Source of the DNA: Hymenobacter edaphi
GTDB taxonomy: Bacteria > Bacteroidota > Bacteroidia > Cytophagales > Hymenobacteraceae
DNA: 64,000 bases
NCBI RefSeq assembly: GCF_003258365.1
Contig: NZ_QHKM01000001.1
Coordinates: forward strand, 1,302,001 to 1,366,000
Direction: 5' to 3'
Shown here piece after piece: positions 40,907 to 49,364 of this stretch (its first letter is position 1; each line of letters opens with the position of its first letter). A program made the position numbers and the translations under genes. The notes beneath the pieces are model-generated. The model was not told the origin of the DNA. It saw only the letters and a list, made by a program, of their open reading frames with translations, and made no database searches.

Positions 40907-42069
40907 TCAGTCCGAAGGCACCGCCGCCGCCGGCTGGTAGCGGATAGCGCCGCTGCGGGTATCGACGTAGAAAACCGGTGGCAGGCCGCCCGTCGAATAC
41001 ACGGTGAAGCGGACTGCGGCGGCGCGAAGCGCGGCAGCTGTGCCAGCCGCAGCGTGCGGTAGCGCAGCGGCTGCTCGTGCGGAAAGAGCCGCAGCGTGCG
41101 GTGCTCGTCGTCGAGCAAGTAGTAGGTGCGCGTCTGCTGCAGGTATTGGTCGCGCAGCGTGAAGCCTACTTCTGCTTCCAGCCCAGCGAGGCGGAAAGCG
41201 CCCAGCTCCCGGCCGTCGAGGTTGAGCAGATGGGCGTTGGGGCCGCGGAGCGGGCGGCGGTTGCCCTGCCGGTCGTAGGCGCCCACGTAGGCCACCAGCA
41301 AGGTCTGGTCGTTTAGCCAGCGCGTACCGGCCACCTGCTGACCGGGGCGCAGCAGCGAGACGCGGCGGCCGTCGGTGCGTACCAGATCGGAGCCGGTGAG
41401 CAGGGCGCGGCCGTTGGTGGTCAGGGTATTGGCGCAGTCGCCGTCGTCCCACTGCCCGTAGGGCAGCACCTGCCGGACGCGGCCCGTGGTGGCGTCGAGC
41501 AGCAGCAGGGCCGTCGAAATATTGTCCGTCCCATCCATAACAAAGCCCACCTCAAAAACCAGGGCATGGAAGCCCGGCAGGAAGGCCAGCAAAGCAGGGG
41601 CGCTGGTGGCGTAGCCGGCTACCGCCTCCCGGCCGATGGCAGGGGCAAAATCGGGCTTGCGCAGCGTGGTGGCAAAACGGGTCTTGCCGCCCCCATCAAG
41701 CAGCCGAATGGTGTACACCGCGTCGTAGCCGTAGCCGAGGACCCGGCTCAGCGAATCGGCCAGGTCGGCTTCCGGTTCCGTAGTGCCAGTCGGCAGCGGC
41801 CGGCTGAGGTCGACCTGCACGGCCGTTTCGACGCGGTAGGCCTGGCCATCCAGGCGCACCACCGGCCGGCCCGCTACCGAGTGCAGGCGGGCCGGCAGCT
41901 GCTCAAACGGCGCCGCCGTATCGGCTACGAGCGGCCGGATTGGCTGAACCGGCGGAGCCGGGGCCGGCTCCGCCGCGGGCGGCGCGGCGGCCGTTTCGGC
42001 GGCGGGCTTGCGCGCTTCGCAGGCCAGCACGAACACGCCCGCCAGGGGCCAATAACGAAGAATAGACAT
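40907..42069 (-). pseudogene. hypothetical lipoprotein, tandem paralogue A, frameshifted near the 3' end
   Basis: It starts MSILRYWPLAGVFVLAC (lipobox). Residues to about RLAQLPRFAPP align with paralogue B (RLAALPKFRLP), after which the frame becomes nonsense. The expected tail (AVRFTVYSTGGLPPVFYVDT, matching EVRFRLPAGLGSSLILYADT) continues in the next frame to a stop at 40907. The shift lies in a GCGCCGCCGC run near 41015-41030. It is either a true frameshift removing about 38 residues or a sequencing error in a GC-rich run. Read straight, it fuses artificially into paralogue B. Confidence 0.75.
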
Positions 42070-42073
42070 AGCA

Positions 42074-42114
42074 CAGCCCCGGCCGCGTCCTGCATCGGAC
42101 GCGTGGCCGGGGCT
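42074..42114 (-). terminator. hairpin between lipoprotein A and the VKOR-like gene
   Basis: GCCCCGGCC and GCGTCC pair with GGACGC and GGCCGGGGC around a TGCATC loop. It lies downstream of the VKOR-like gene on the minus strand and just upstream of the lipoprotein A start. Confidence 0.65.
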
Positions 42115-42144
42115 GCAACTTGCGAAACCGGGGCGAAACCCGGG

Positions 42145-42669
42145 CTACACCTGCGCCACGCTGTTGGGGCCGCTGTCGAGGGCGTTGCGGCCGGCGCGCA
42201 GCAGCTCGGGCACGGCCAGCGCCAGGGAGGCCACCGATACCACCGAGGCCGTCTGGCAGTAGAAGCACAGGGCCTTGTTGTCCTGCCACTCCTCGCGGGC
42301 CAGGGTGAGGTTGGTGGCAATGTCGCCCACCAGCTTGGCGCCCATCAGCAACGGCAGCCAGGGCTTCATCAGGGCGCGGTCTTTGCCACCGGCCGCGGCC
42401 AGGGCGGTGGTCAGGCCGTAGGTGATGATCATGCCGGCCGCGTCGGGCAGATCGAGGCGCTTGTAGGCGTAGTCCGAGGCGTCGACCTTGTCGGAGTCGA
42501 AGGGCCCCACGGGCGGGTCGGGCAGGTGGCGAATGATGCCGGTCTGGTAGAGCGTCACGATCTGGCCCAGGGCCACGCCCAGCAGCGACAGGCCGATAAT
42601 CCAGCGGCGGCGCTTCAGGTCGGGGGTGCGGGCGGTGCGCAGCTCGCGGCTGAGTTGGGTGGGGTTCAT
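42145..42669 (-). CDS. membrane protein, possibly vitamin K epoxide reductase-like
   Basis: This 174-residue protein has four hydrophobic segments (WIIGLSLLGVALGQIVTLYQ, MIITYGLTTALAAA, the KPWLPLLMGAKLVG region, SVVSVASLALAVPELL). A CFYC motif just before the last helix resembles the redox CxxC of VKOR-family thiol oxidoreductases, and the preceding spacing is similar. The other VKOR cysteines are not evident, so the call is tentative. The start is ATG 42669. Confidence 0.6.
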   Translation of the reverse strand: MNPTQLSRELRTARTPDLKRRRWIIGLSLLGVALGQIVTLYQTGIIRHLPDPPVGPFDSDKVDASDYAYKRLDLPDAAGMIITYGLTTALAAAGGKDRALMKPWLPLLMGAKLVGDIATNLTLAREEWQDNKALCFYCQTASVVSVASLALAVPELLRAGRNALDSGPNSVAQV

Positions 42670-42824
42670 GGGCAGATGCGTAGATGAGTGGATGAGCAAC
42701 TGAAAAAGCAAGGGGCGCTTCGGGCGGCTTCGCGGCACCGGGCGGGCCCTGAAAACGTACGCACCGCGGGCCGCCGGGTTCTGGTTATGCCCGGGCCGGT
42801 CTGGCCCGTGTTGCCGCCGCGCCG

Positions 42825-42832
42825 TAGTTTTG
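42825..42832 (+). promoter_or_regulatory. -7 box directly before the GNAT start
   Basis: TAGTTTTG fits TAnnTTTG and lies 4 bp upstream of the ATG at 42837, another candidate leaderless transcript. Confidence 0.55.
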
Positions 42833-42836
42833 GCCC

Positions 42837-43358
42837 ATGCCCCACGCCCTGCCCGAAACCACCCGTCTGGCCCTGCGCCCCATCACCGCCGCCGACTTCG
42901 ACCTGTACCTGCGCTTTCAGTCCGATCCGCAGATCATGCGGCACATCGGGGCGCCGCGCCCGGCCGAGGTGGTGCGGCAGTACCTCGACGACATGCCCGC
43001 CGACTACGCCCGCTGGCCCGGCATGGGCCGCTGGTTTACCGTCGAAAAAGCCAGCGGGCGGGTGGTCGGCATTCACCTGCTCAAGCCTCTGGACACCTCC
43101 GCGCACATCGAGCTGGGCTACCGCCTGCTGCCCGAGGCCTGGGGCCGGGGCTACGCCACCGAAATGGGCCGGGCGCTGATCGAGTACGGTTTCGGGCCGC
43201 TGGGCCTGGCCCAGGTTGTGGGCATCACCGCGCCTGATAACGTGGCCTCGCAGCACGTGCTGGAAAAGTGCGGCCTGCGCTACCAGGGCCCGGCTCACTA
43301 CTACGGCGCCGAGCAGCGCTTCTACACCATCGATAACCCGGCGCCCGTACAGCCCTGA
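42837..43358 (+). CDS. GNAT family N-acetyltransferase (RimJ/RimL type)
   Basis: This 173-residue acetyltransferase starts ETTRLALRPITAADFDLYLR, typical of the RimJ/RimL branch. It has ELGYRLLPEAWGRGYATEMG for the acetyl-CoA-binding loop (GRGYA) and NVASQHVLEKCGLRYQG for the C-terminal motif. It acetylates an amine on a protein, antibiotic or metabolite; the target is unknown. Its stop overlaps closely with the next start. Confidence 0.9.
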   Translation: MPHALPETTRLALRPITAADFDLYLRFQSDPQIMRHIGAPRPAEVVRQYLDDMPADYARWPGMGRWFTVEKASGRVVGIHLLKPLDTSAHIELGYRLLPEAWGRGYATEMGRALIEYGFGPLGLAQVVGITAPDNVASQHVLEKCGLRYQGPAHYYGAEQRFYTIDNPAPVQP

Positions 43359-43359
43359 T

Positions 43360-43701
43360 ATGCCCGAACCGAAGGAAGGCGCCAGCCAAAGTCAGCTGCT
43401 GCTCATCGTCGACGCCACCCTGCGCCTGCCCGGGCTGGGCACGCTGCTGCGCGCCCCGCGCTACGAAGCCGCCCTGCGCCGCTTTCCGCTGCACAGCAGC
43501 CTGGAAGTGGAGCTGCGCCTGCCCGCCGGCCCGCGGCTGGTGCCCGCCACCGTGGAGGAGCTGCAGCGGCCCGCCGACGCGCCCGGCGCCGCCGCCACCG
43601 CCGACTACGTGCTGCTGCTCGACGCCGACAGCGTGGGCGAGCTGCCCGCCGGCACGGAGGTGTGGCTGCCGGCCGTGTGGGCGGAGATTTACGGGCTCTG
43701 A
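43360..43701 (+). CDS. hypothetical small protein
   Basis: This 113-residue protein starts 1 bp after the GNAT stop. It has strands such as LLLIVDATLRLPG and LEVELRLPAGPRLVPATVEEL, and ends TEVWLPAVWAEIYGL. It could be a small beta-barrel, perhaps like translation-factor beta-barrel (EF-Tu domain 2-like) proteins. No family is certain. Its 3' end overlaps the convergent gene by 13 bp. Confidence 0.65.
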   Translation: MPEPKEGASQSQLLLIVDATLRLPGLGTLLRAPRYEAALRRFPLHSSLEVELRLPAGPRLVPATVEELQRPADAPGAAATADYVLLLDADSVGELPAGTEVWLPAVWAEIYGL

Positions 43702-44111
43702 GCCGGGCGGTTAGTCGTCCCAGAGGTAGCCACGAAACTCAGCTCCGTCCGCTCGGTCACGCGCAAGTCCAGCTCAGCCAGGGCCTCTTCGATATCCGCA
43801 TCGGGCGCGCAGCCAATGACTTCCAAGGCCGCGTAGCCGCCGCCCGCCGTGGTTTCGCCTTCGTGCTCGTCCACGGTATCGAGGATGGCGAGCAGCACCT
43901 CGGTAGGCGTGTCGGCCGGCGGCTTGAATACGGTGAGGCCTGCCAGTGGCGCCTTGCGGGGCCGCTCCTGCCAGAGGCGGTGCGCCACGGGGGTGTTTTG
44001 CGGGCTGTCGACCACCCACCGCGCCGTGTCGGTGGGCAGGGCGGCCAGCTGCTCGCCGTAAGCCGGATCGACGATGAGGTAGAGGCGGCGCTGCAAATCA
44101 GGCTGGCTCAA
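43689..44111 (-). CDS. hypothetical protein
   Basis: This 140-residue cytosolic protein has LQRRLYLIVDPAYGEQLAAL near the start, a central LLAILDTVDEHEGE and a strand-rich GYAALEVIGCAPDADIEEAL. No family was recognised. It overlaps the preceding gene's stop by 4 bp (ATGA), so it is translationally coupled to the membrane protein gene encoded upstream. Confidence 0.7.
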   Translation of the reverse strand: MSQPDLQRRLYLIVDPAYGEQLAALPTDTARWVVDSPQNTPVAHRLWQERPRKAPLAGLTVFKPPADTPTEVLLAILDTVDEHEGETTAGGGYAALEVIGCAPDADIEEALAELDLRVTERTELSFVATSGTTNRPAQSP

Positions 44112-44746
44112 GGGTGCAAGGAAGGTTCGAGCAACAGCGTCAGCTTGATTTTGCCCTGGTCCTGGTTCCAGCCTTCGATAACGTTGTCTGGAGCGTCTTC
44201 GGGATGGAAGAGCAGAAAAGCCCCGGCTTCCGCCAGGGGCTGCCAGGTCTGCGTAGCCGGATCGGCCCAGCCCAGAACGGACGTTACGGCCGGCTCACCG
44301 TCCGTGGCTTCCACCACCTGCAGCAGCAGGCCGCCGTGCCAGGGATGGCAAAAGCCCGTAACCAACTGGCCATGCAAACCGGGCAATATCGGCGTAGTCG
44401 CAGCCAGGCTCAGCAGGTTTTCATCGCCCACATCGGCCCAGGCGTCGCTCACCTGCTCTTGCTCGAGGGAAAGCGCCAGCGCCGCTTCATCGGTCAGCTC
44501 GATTACCAGCCGGGGCGTGTCGAGCACCCGCACGGGCGGGGCCGGAGGCGCCGGCTTCATCGGCTCAGACCGGCGCAGCCAACCCTGCAGGGTGTAGTAG
44601 AGGCCGAGCAAGGCCAACATGGCCAGCCCGATCAACAGCCCCAGCAGTACCAGCGGACTAATCAGTAGCAGAAAGAAGATCAGCCCCCAACTGCTGCTTT
44701 CCGCCGCCGGCCGGGGCTCCGTTGCCTTGCTGACGCGCCACTGCAT
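44108..44746 (-). CDS. hypothetical membrane-anchored protein
   Basis: This 212-residue protein has one strong hydrophobic region near the N-terminus (LIFFLLLISPLVLLGLLIGL and onward), probably a membrane anchor or hairpin. A soluble domain of about 150 residues follows, with LDTPRLVIELTDEAALAL and GAFLLFHPEDAPDNVIEGWN. No family was recognised. The ATGA overlap with the following gene suggests a two-gene unit. Confidence 0.72.
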   Translation of the reverse strand: MQWRVSKATEPRPAAESSSWGLIFFLLLISPLVLLGLLIGLAMLALLGLYYTLQGWLRRSEPMKPAPPAPPVRVLDTPRLVIELTDEAALALSLEQEQVSDAWADVGDENLLSLAATTPILPGLHGQLVTGFCHPWHGGLLLQVVEATDGEPAVTSVLGWADPATQTWQPLAEAGAFLLFHPEDAPDNVIEGWNQDQGKIKLTLLLEPSLHP

Positions 44747-44747
44747 C

Positions 44748-45350
44748 TTAGTGCAGGCAGCCCATGAACATGCGCGTCTTCACCCGAAACGCCGTGGGCA
44801 CGGTGCGGCGCACCACGGCCAGCAGGCTGTCGGCGCGGGCGGGCTCCTGGTAGATGCCGGTGACCAGGGCCATGCTTTTATCGTGGGCCGACGTGTAGAG
44901 GGTGGTATACTCCACGCTCAGGGTGGCGTCGGGCGTGCGGCGCGGAAAATAGTCGCCGGCGTACACCTCATCCGCGTCGTTATCGGGCAAGCGGATCAGG
45001 TTCTTCTTGGGGTCGTAGAAGCGGCCCATCGTGTCGATGCGCTGGCTGGTGACGGCCTGCAGGCGCAGCATCTGCCGACGCAGCGGGCGGTACTGCCGAC
45101 TGGTATCAGCAATGACCACGTACATGGTTTCGTACTGGTCGGCGGTGTCGGTTTCGGCGGCTGGCTCGGCGGCGGCGGCTACGGGGGCGGCAGCCGGGGA
45201 AGCCGGTGCGAGCTGCGGCGCGGCGGGCGAAGCCGGTACGGGCTCGGTACGGACGGTGGTCGGGGCCGCGCGGGCGGCCGGATCGGGCTGGGCAGTGCAG
45301 GCGGCCAGCAGCCCGCCCAGCATTAGCATTCCTACTGTTGTTTTCCGCAT
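44748..45350 (-). CDS. hypothetical lipoprotein
   Basis: This 200-residue lipoprotein has MRKTTVGMLMLGGLLAAC as signal and lipobox. An Ala/Pro-rich linker of about 50 residues follows, then a compact domain (QYETMYVVIADTSRQYRPL, ending VKTRMFMGCLH). No family was recognised. On the minus strand TATATTTG at 45382-45389 is its likely -7 box. The start is ATG 45350. Confidence 0.75.
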   Translation of the reverse strand: MRKTTVGMLMLGGLLAACTAQPDPAARAAPTTVRTEPVPASPAAPQLAPASPAAAPVAAAAEPAAETDTADQYETMYVVIADTSRQYRPLRRQMLRLQAVTSQRIDTMGRFYDPKKNLIRLPDNDADEVYAGDYFPRRTPDATLSVEYTTLYTSAHDKSMALVTGIYQEPARADSLLAVVRRTVPTAFRVKTRMFMGCLH

Positions 45351-45381
45351 AACATTATCACCTTTGGCTAAGCGCAATAGC

Positions 45382-45389
45382 CAAATATA
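45382..45389 (-). promoter_or_regulatory. -7 box of the lipoprotein gene in a divergent promoter region
   Basis: Minus-strand TATATTTG matches TAnnTTTG, 31 bp upstream of the ATG. On the plus strand TATCTTTA (45413-45420) is a near-match 6 bp upstream of addB. The two genes share a divergent intergenic region of 76 bp. Confidence 0.55.
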
Positions 45390-45426
45390 CAGCCCCGCCG
45401 CGCCCGTGGCCCTATCTTTACTCAGC

Positions 45427-48400
45427 ATGAATTCGCCCGCTTCCGCCCCCGCTCCCCTCCTGCCCCCGCCCGCCCTCGACGCCCGCCAGCTGCAACCCTT
45501 TCTGCGTCAGGCGGCCAAGGACCTGCTCGGCCGCTTCAGCGGCACCGAGCTGTCGGACCTGGTGGTGGTGGTGCCCACGCGCCGGGCGGTGGTGTACCTC
45601 AAAAACGAGCTGGCCCTGGCCGCGCCCGTCGGCGAGGCGCTGTGGAGCCCGCGCGTGACGTCGATGGAGGACTACATGGTGGACTTGGCGGGCGTGCAGG
45701 TGGAGGAGCCCATTGCCCTGCAGCTGCTGCTCTTCGACATCCTGCGGGAGCTGGACCCCAACCTGGACTTCGATTTGTTCACCGGCTGGTCGCGCCTGCT
45801 GCTCGACGACTTCTCCAACCTCGACCAGAACCTGGCCGACCCGGCCAGCCTGTTTGAGTACCTCTCCGAAGCCAAAGCCCTGGAACGCTGGGACCTCACC
45901 GACTCGCCCGCGCCGGCCTCGGCCACGGCGGCCTGGTTCCGGTTCTGGGACGACCTGGAGAAGGTGTACCGCCGCCTGCGCCGCCGCCTCAAGCAGGACA
46001 ACCTCGCCTACCCCGGCCTGGCCTACCGCCTGGCCGTCGACGTGATGCAGCGGCGGCTCAAGAACGAGGAGCCGGTGCCCCGGCACGTGTTTCTGGGGCT
46101 GGGCATTTTGTCGCGCGCGGAGCAATACCTGCTGCGCCAGCTGCAGAAAGCGGGCAGGGCCGAAATCCGCTTCGACACCGACCGGTTTTACCTCGACGGC
46201 CCCAACCGCGCCGGCCTGCCCTTCGCCGACCTGCGCAAGCACCTCGACCTGGGCGTGGAGGCCCTGGGCTTCGCCGACGCCGGGGCCGAGGATTTGCTGC
46301 GCACCGTGCCGCGGCAGATTCGCCTGATCGGGGTGGCCAACAACTCCATGCAGGGCAAGGTGGCCGGGCAGCTGGTGGCCGAGGGCCTGCAGCTTAGCCC
46401 GCACGGCTCGGTGGCCGTGGTCTTGCCCGACGAGACGCTGCTGCTGCCCGTGCTCCACGGCCTGCCGCCGGAGCAGGTGCCGCAGTTCAACGTGACCATG
46501 GGTTTGAGCTTCCGCAGCACCCCGCTGTTCAACCTCATCGACCTGCTCTTCGAGGTGCACCTGACCGGCATCCGCGAGGGCGAAACCGGGCCCGACTACG
46601 GCGTGCGGCGCTACCACCACCTGACGGTGACCAAGCTGCTGGCCCACCCTTTCCTGCGCCGCTACGAGCAATGGCTGGATCAGCAGCCCGACGAGCAATT
46701 CCACCACGTGCTCGACCACCTCTGCCGGCAGATCATCCAGCGCAACGCGGTGCTGCTGACCGAGGAGGAGCTGCGCGAGCTGGGCCGGCACCACCCGCTG
46801 GTGGAGGCCCTTTTCCGGCCCTGGCGCAACTGCGACGACGTGGTGCGGGCCTGCTACGAGGTCATCGAGCTGCTGCGCGACGTGTACCGGCAGGAGCACA
46901 CGGCCATCGAAGCCGAGTACCTGTACCTGTTCTACACCCTGGTGCGCCAGCTCGATTCGGCCTTCGACTGCCGCCAGCAGCGGCCCTCGGTGCGCTCCTT
47001 CCGCCGCTTTCTCTACGAGCAGATGACGCGCACCCGCCTGCCCTTCGCCGGGGAGCCGATTGCGCAGGTGCAGGTGATGGGCCTCTTGGAAACCCGCGCC
47101 CTGGACTTCGACCACGTCGTCATCCTGAGCTGCAACGAGCAGATTCTGCCCGCCCCCAAGCGCAACAACTCGCTCTTCCCCTACGACGTGCTCACCAAGT
47201 ACGGCCTGCCCACCTACGCCGAGCACGAAGCCGCCACCGCCCACCAGTTCTGGCGCCTGCTGCAGCGCGCCCGCCGCGTCGACCTGGTCTACATCCTGCC
47301 CGGGGCCGAGGGCGTGCAGGCCGGCGAAAGGAGCCGCTTTCTGCTGCAGATCGAACACGACCTCAGAGACCAGAACCCCGGCCTGCAGGTGCTCGACCTG
47401 GTAGCCTCGGCCACGTTGCTGCCCTCGGGCGAGCTGATCGGCGGCGAAATTGCCCGCGGCTCGGCCACGTCCCCTACGCCCGGCGTCCCACTCGCGGAGC
47501 AACGGCCAACTGACAACCCGCAACTGACCACCGGCCAGAAGTACGAGGGCGACCTGGTGCTGGAAAAGGACTACGAAATGCAGGGTGCCATTCGGGGGCT
47601 GTTGGAGCGCGGGCTGTCGGCCTCGGCGCTGAATCAGTTTCTGACCTGCTCCCTGCAGTTTTACTTTTCGCGCATTGCCCGCTTCAAGGAGCAGGACGGC
47701 GTGGAGGAGGACCTGGGCGCCGACGTGTTCGGCACGGCCGTGCACTACGTGCTGGAGCAGCTGATGACGCCCTTCGTCCTCGACCGGCGCCCCATCTCGG
47801 CCGACGACGTGGCCACCTGGCGCCCGCAGATTGCCGGCCTGCTGGAGCGCGGTCTGGCCCTCGATGACGGCGCCGAAACCTCAACCCCGCGCCAGCAGCT
47901 GCCCGACGAAGGCCTCAACCACGTGCTGCGCGGCGTGGGCGTGCGCTTGGTGGAGCGCTACCTCGATACGCTCGCGCAGCAGCTGCAGGATGAGGGGCCG
48001 CTGCGCGTGGTGGGCCTGGAAGAAGGCCTGACCGGCGACGTGACCGTGGAAACCCGCGCCGGCGACCGGGTGACGGTGCACCTCATCGGCTTTGCCGACC
48101 GCGTGGACGAGCTGCCCGACGGCCGCCGCCGCATCATCGACTACAAAACCGGCTCGGTGCACGGCGGCGGGCTGAACCTGATGGGCAGCGGCTACAAGAA
48201 ATACTCGCCCGCCGAAGCCCTGGAACGCCTCGTGAGCGAAGCCGGCGGCGGCCCCGACAAGGTGCGGCAGCTCTGGCTTTACCGCCTGATGCTGGCCCAG
48301 CGCGGCTACGCGGCCGCCGAAGCCGCCATCGTGCCCCTGCGCAGCCCCGACCCCAAGCTGCTGGCCGCCGATCTGAGCTTCCTCACCGCCGAGGGCCAGC

Positions 48401-48534
48401 TGTTCGAGGAAGCCAGCCAGCAGGCCCTCACCCGCCTCGTCGACCGCATGCTGGACCCGCAGGAGCCCATTCGCAAAACCGACGACTTGAACGTGTGCCA
48501 GTACTGCCCCTACAAGGGCATCTGCGCGCGCTAA
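45427..48534 (+). CDS. addB: AddB-like helicase-nuclease subunit with Fe-S nuclease domain
   Basis: This is a 1035-residue inactivated-helicase/nuclease partner of AddA. VVVVPTRRAVVYLKNELAL at the N-terminus is a degenerate motif I region. The C-terminal RecB-like nuclease is intact: LNQFLTCSLQFYFSRI holds Cys741, RRIIDYKTG holds Asp905 and Lys907, QLWLYRLML follows, and CQYCPYKGIC (Cys1024, Cys1027, Cys1033) completes a 4Fe-4S staple as in AddB and Cas4-type nucleases. With the AddA-like protein (32121) it should resect double-strand DNA ends. The start is ATG 45427, next to a TATCTTTA box. Confidence 0.88.
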   Translation: MNSPASAPAPLLPPPALDARQLQPFLRQAAKDLLGRFSGTELSDLVVVVPTRRAVVYLKNELALAAPVGEALWSPRVTSMEDYMVDLAGVQVEEPIALQLLLFDILRELDPNLDFDLFTGWSRLLLDDFSNLDQNLADPASLFEYLSEAKALERWDLTDSPAPASATAAWFRFWDDLEKVYRRLRRRLKQDNLAYPGLAYRLAVDVMQRRLKNEEPVPRHVFLGLGILSRAEQYLLRQLQKAGRAEIRFDTDRFYLDGPNRAGLPFADLRKHLDLGVEALGFADAGAEDLLRTVPRQIRLIGVANNSMQGKVAGQLVAEGLQLSPHGSVAVVLPDETLLLPVLHGLPPEQVPQFNVTMGLSFRSTPLFNLIDLLFEVHLTGIREGETGPDYGVRRYHHLTVTKLLAHPFLRRYEQWLDQQPDEQFHHVLDHLCRQIIQRNAVLLTEEELRELGRHHPLVEALFRPWRNCDDVVRACYEVIELLRDVYRQEHTAIEAEYLYLFYTLVRQLDSAFDCRQQRPSVRSFRRFLYEQMTRTRLPFAGEPIAQVQVMGLLETRALDFDHVVILSCNEQILPAPKRNNSLFPYDVLTKYGLPTYAEHEAATAHQFWRLLQRARRVDLVYILPGAEGVQAGERSRFLLQIEHDLRDQNPGLQVLDLVASATLLPSGELIGGEIARGSATSPTPGVPLAEQRPTDNPQLTTGQKYEGDLVLEKDYEMQGAIRGLLERGLSASALNQFLTCSLQFYFSRIARFKEQDGVEEDLGADVFGTAVHYVLEQLMTPFVLDRRPISADDVATWRPQIAGLLERGLALDDGAETSTPRQQLPDEGLNHVLRGVGVRLVERYLDTLAQQLQDEGPLRVVGLEEGLTGDVTVETRAGDRVTVHLIGFADRVDELPDGRRRIIDYKTGSVHGGGLNLMGSGYKKYSPAEALERLVSEAGGGPDKVRQLWLYRLMLAQRGYAAAEAAIVPLRSPDPKLLAADLSFLTAEGQLFEEASQQALTRLVDRMLDPQEPIRKTDDLNVCQYCPYKGICAR

Positions 48535-48549
48535 CGCCCCGCTGTTGCC

Positions 48550-48840
48550 ATGTTTGCCGCTTTTACCATTCCCCTGGCGTTGGTACTGTTGACGCTCTTA
48601 TGCGTCAGCGTCAGCAATTTGCTGTACCACGGCTTGCTCGGGTTCGACAGGTATGAGGTGGAGGCCGGCACCGTGTGGTGGCGGCACGCCAAGCGCACGT
48701 TTCTGGACCTGGCCGGCCTTGGCGTGGTTTGCGGGTCGTTTGAGCTGAGCGCCGCGGCCAGCCAGGCGGTTATCCTGGCCGGCGCAGTGCTCATTCCGGT
48801 GGGCCTGCTCGTCCGGGGGCACCGCCGGCACTTCCGCTAG
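48550..48840 (+). CDS. small membrane protein
   Basis: This 96-residue protein has an N-terminal helix (FTIPLALVLLTLLCVSVSNL), a short hydrophilic middle (WWRHAKRTFLDLAG), a C-terminal helix (QAVILAGAVLIPVGLLV) and a basic tail HRRHFR. No family was recognised. It starts 15 bp after addB and may be cotranscribed. Confidence 0.65.
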   Translation: MFAAFTIPLALVLLTLLCVSVSNLLYHGLLGFDRYEVEAGTVWWRHAKRTFLDLAGLGVVCGSFELSAAASQAVILAGAVLIPVGLLVRGHRRHFR

Positions 48841-48880
48841 CGGGTTGCCTTCTTCCCCGCTCCACGCGTACTACCGGACG

Positions 48881-48907
48881 CCTGCCCTGCCCTGCCCTGC
48901 CCTGCCC
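48881..48907 (+). repeat. pentanucleotide tandem repeat (CCCTG)n directly before a start codon
   Basis: Five near-perfect CCCTG units end two bases before the ATG at 48908. Short tandem repeats of this kind change length by slippage and, at this place, would alter leader length or promoter spacing. Confidence 0.75.
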
Positions 48908-49348
48908 ATGCCTCCCTGTCTGGACCTCTACATTCCGGTTGCGCGCACCCGCGCCGTTATCGACCGTTTCTTAAGCCGGTACGCGGATTTGTCGAAGGAC
49001 ATGCGCCGCGCGGACTTTTCCGTGCTGCTCACGGATACCGCTGTGAGCGTTGAAACGGGGACGTTGGAAGCCACCCTGGCTTTTGGTCTGGCCGACCCCA
49101 GCAGGGCTTTTGCGCTGTATTTCGCCAGCCGGCTTCCCCGCGTCAACGGCGTCCTGATGTACTTTAGCCCCCGTGACCGGCTACTCCTGGGCCTTTCCAT
49201 TGAAGCATATGGGCCCGACCAACCCAACGAAGCCGAGGCCCAGCGGCTGCTTACGCAACTTTGCACCGAATTTGGCGCGTCGAAGGCCCTATTCGATTTG
49301 GAACTGGCCCCGGCCGACGCCGATGAACAACTGAACTTCCTTTCTTAA
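48908..49348 (+). CDS. hypothetical cytosolic protein behind a CCCTG repeat
   Basis: This 146-residue protein begins LDLYIPVARTRAVIDRFLSR, followed by regular alpha/beta alternation (LEATLAFGLADPSRAFALYF, LMYFSPRDRLLLGLSIEAYG) and an acidic end. No family was recognised. The start is ATG 48908, although a TTG-initiated frame from 48845 reads through the pentanucleotide repeat in the same phase. It is 16 bp upstream of the deaminase gene, probably one operon. Confidence 0.7.
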   Translation: MPPCLDLYIPVARTRAVIDRFLSRYADLSKDMRRADFSVLLTDTAVSVETGTLEATLAFGLADPSRAFALYFASRLPRVNGVLMYFSPRDRLLLGLSIEAYGPDQPNEAEAQRLLTQLCTEFGASKALFDLELAPADADEQLNFLS

Positions 49349-49364
49349 CCTTCCCCCTCTCCCC

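Noticed and set aside
39697-42069. A single 790-residue two-domain lipoprotein
   Set aside because: Internal alignment of the halves shows two complete paralogues, each with its own lipobox, and a frameshift in the first.
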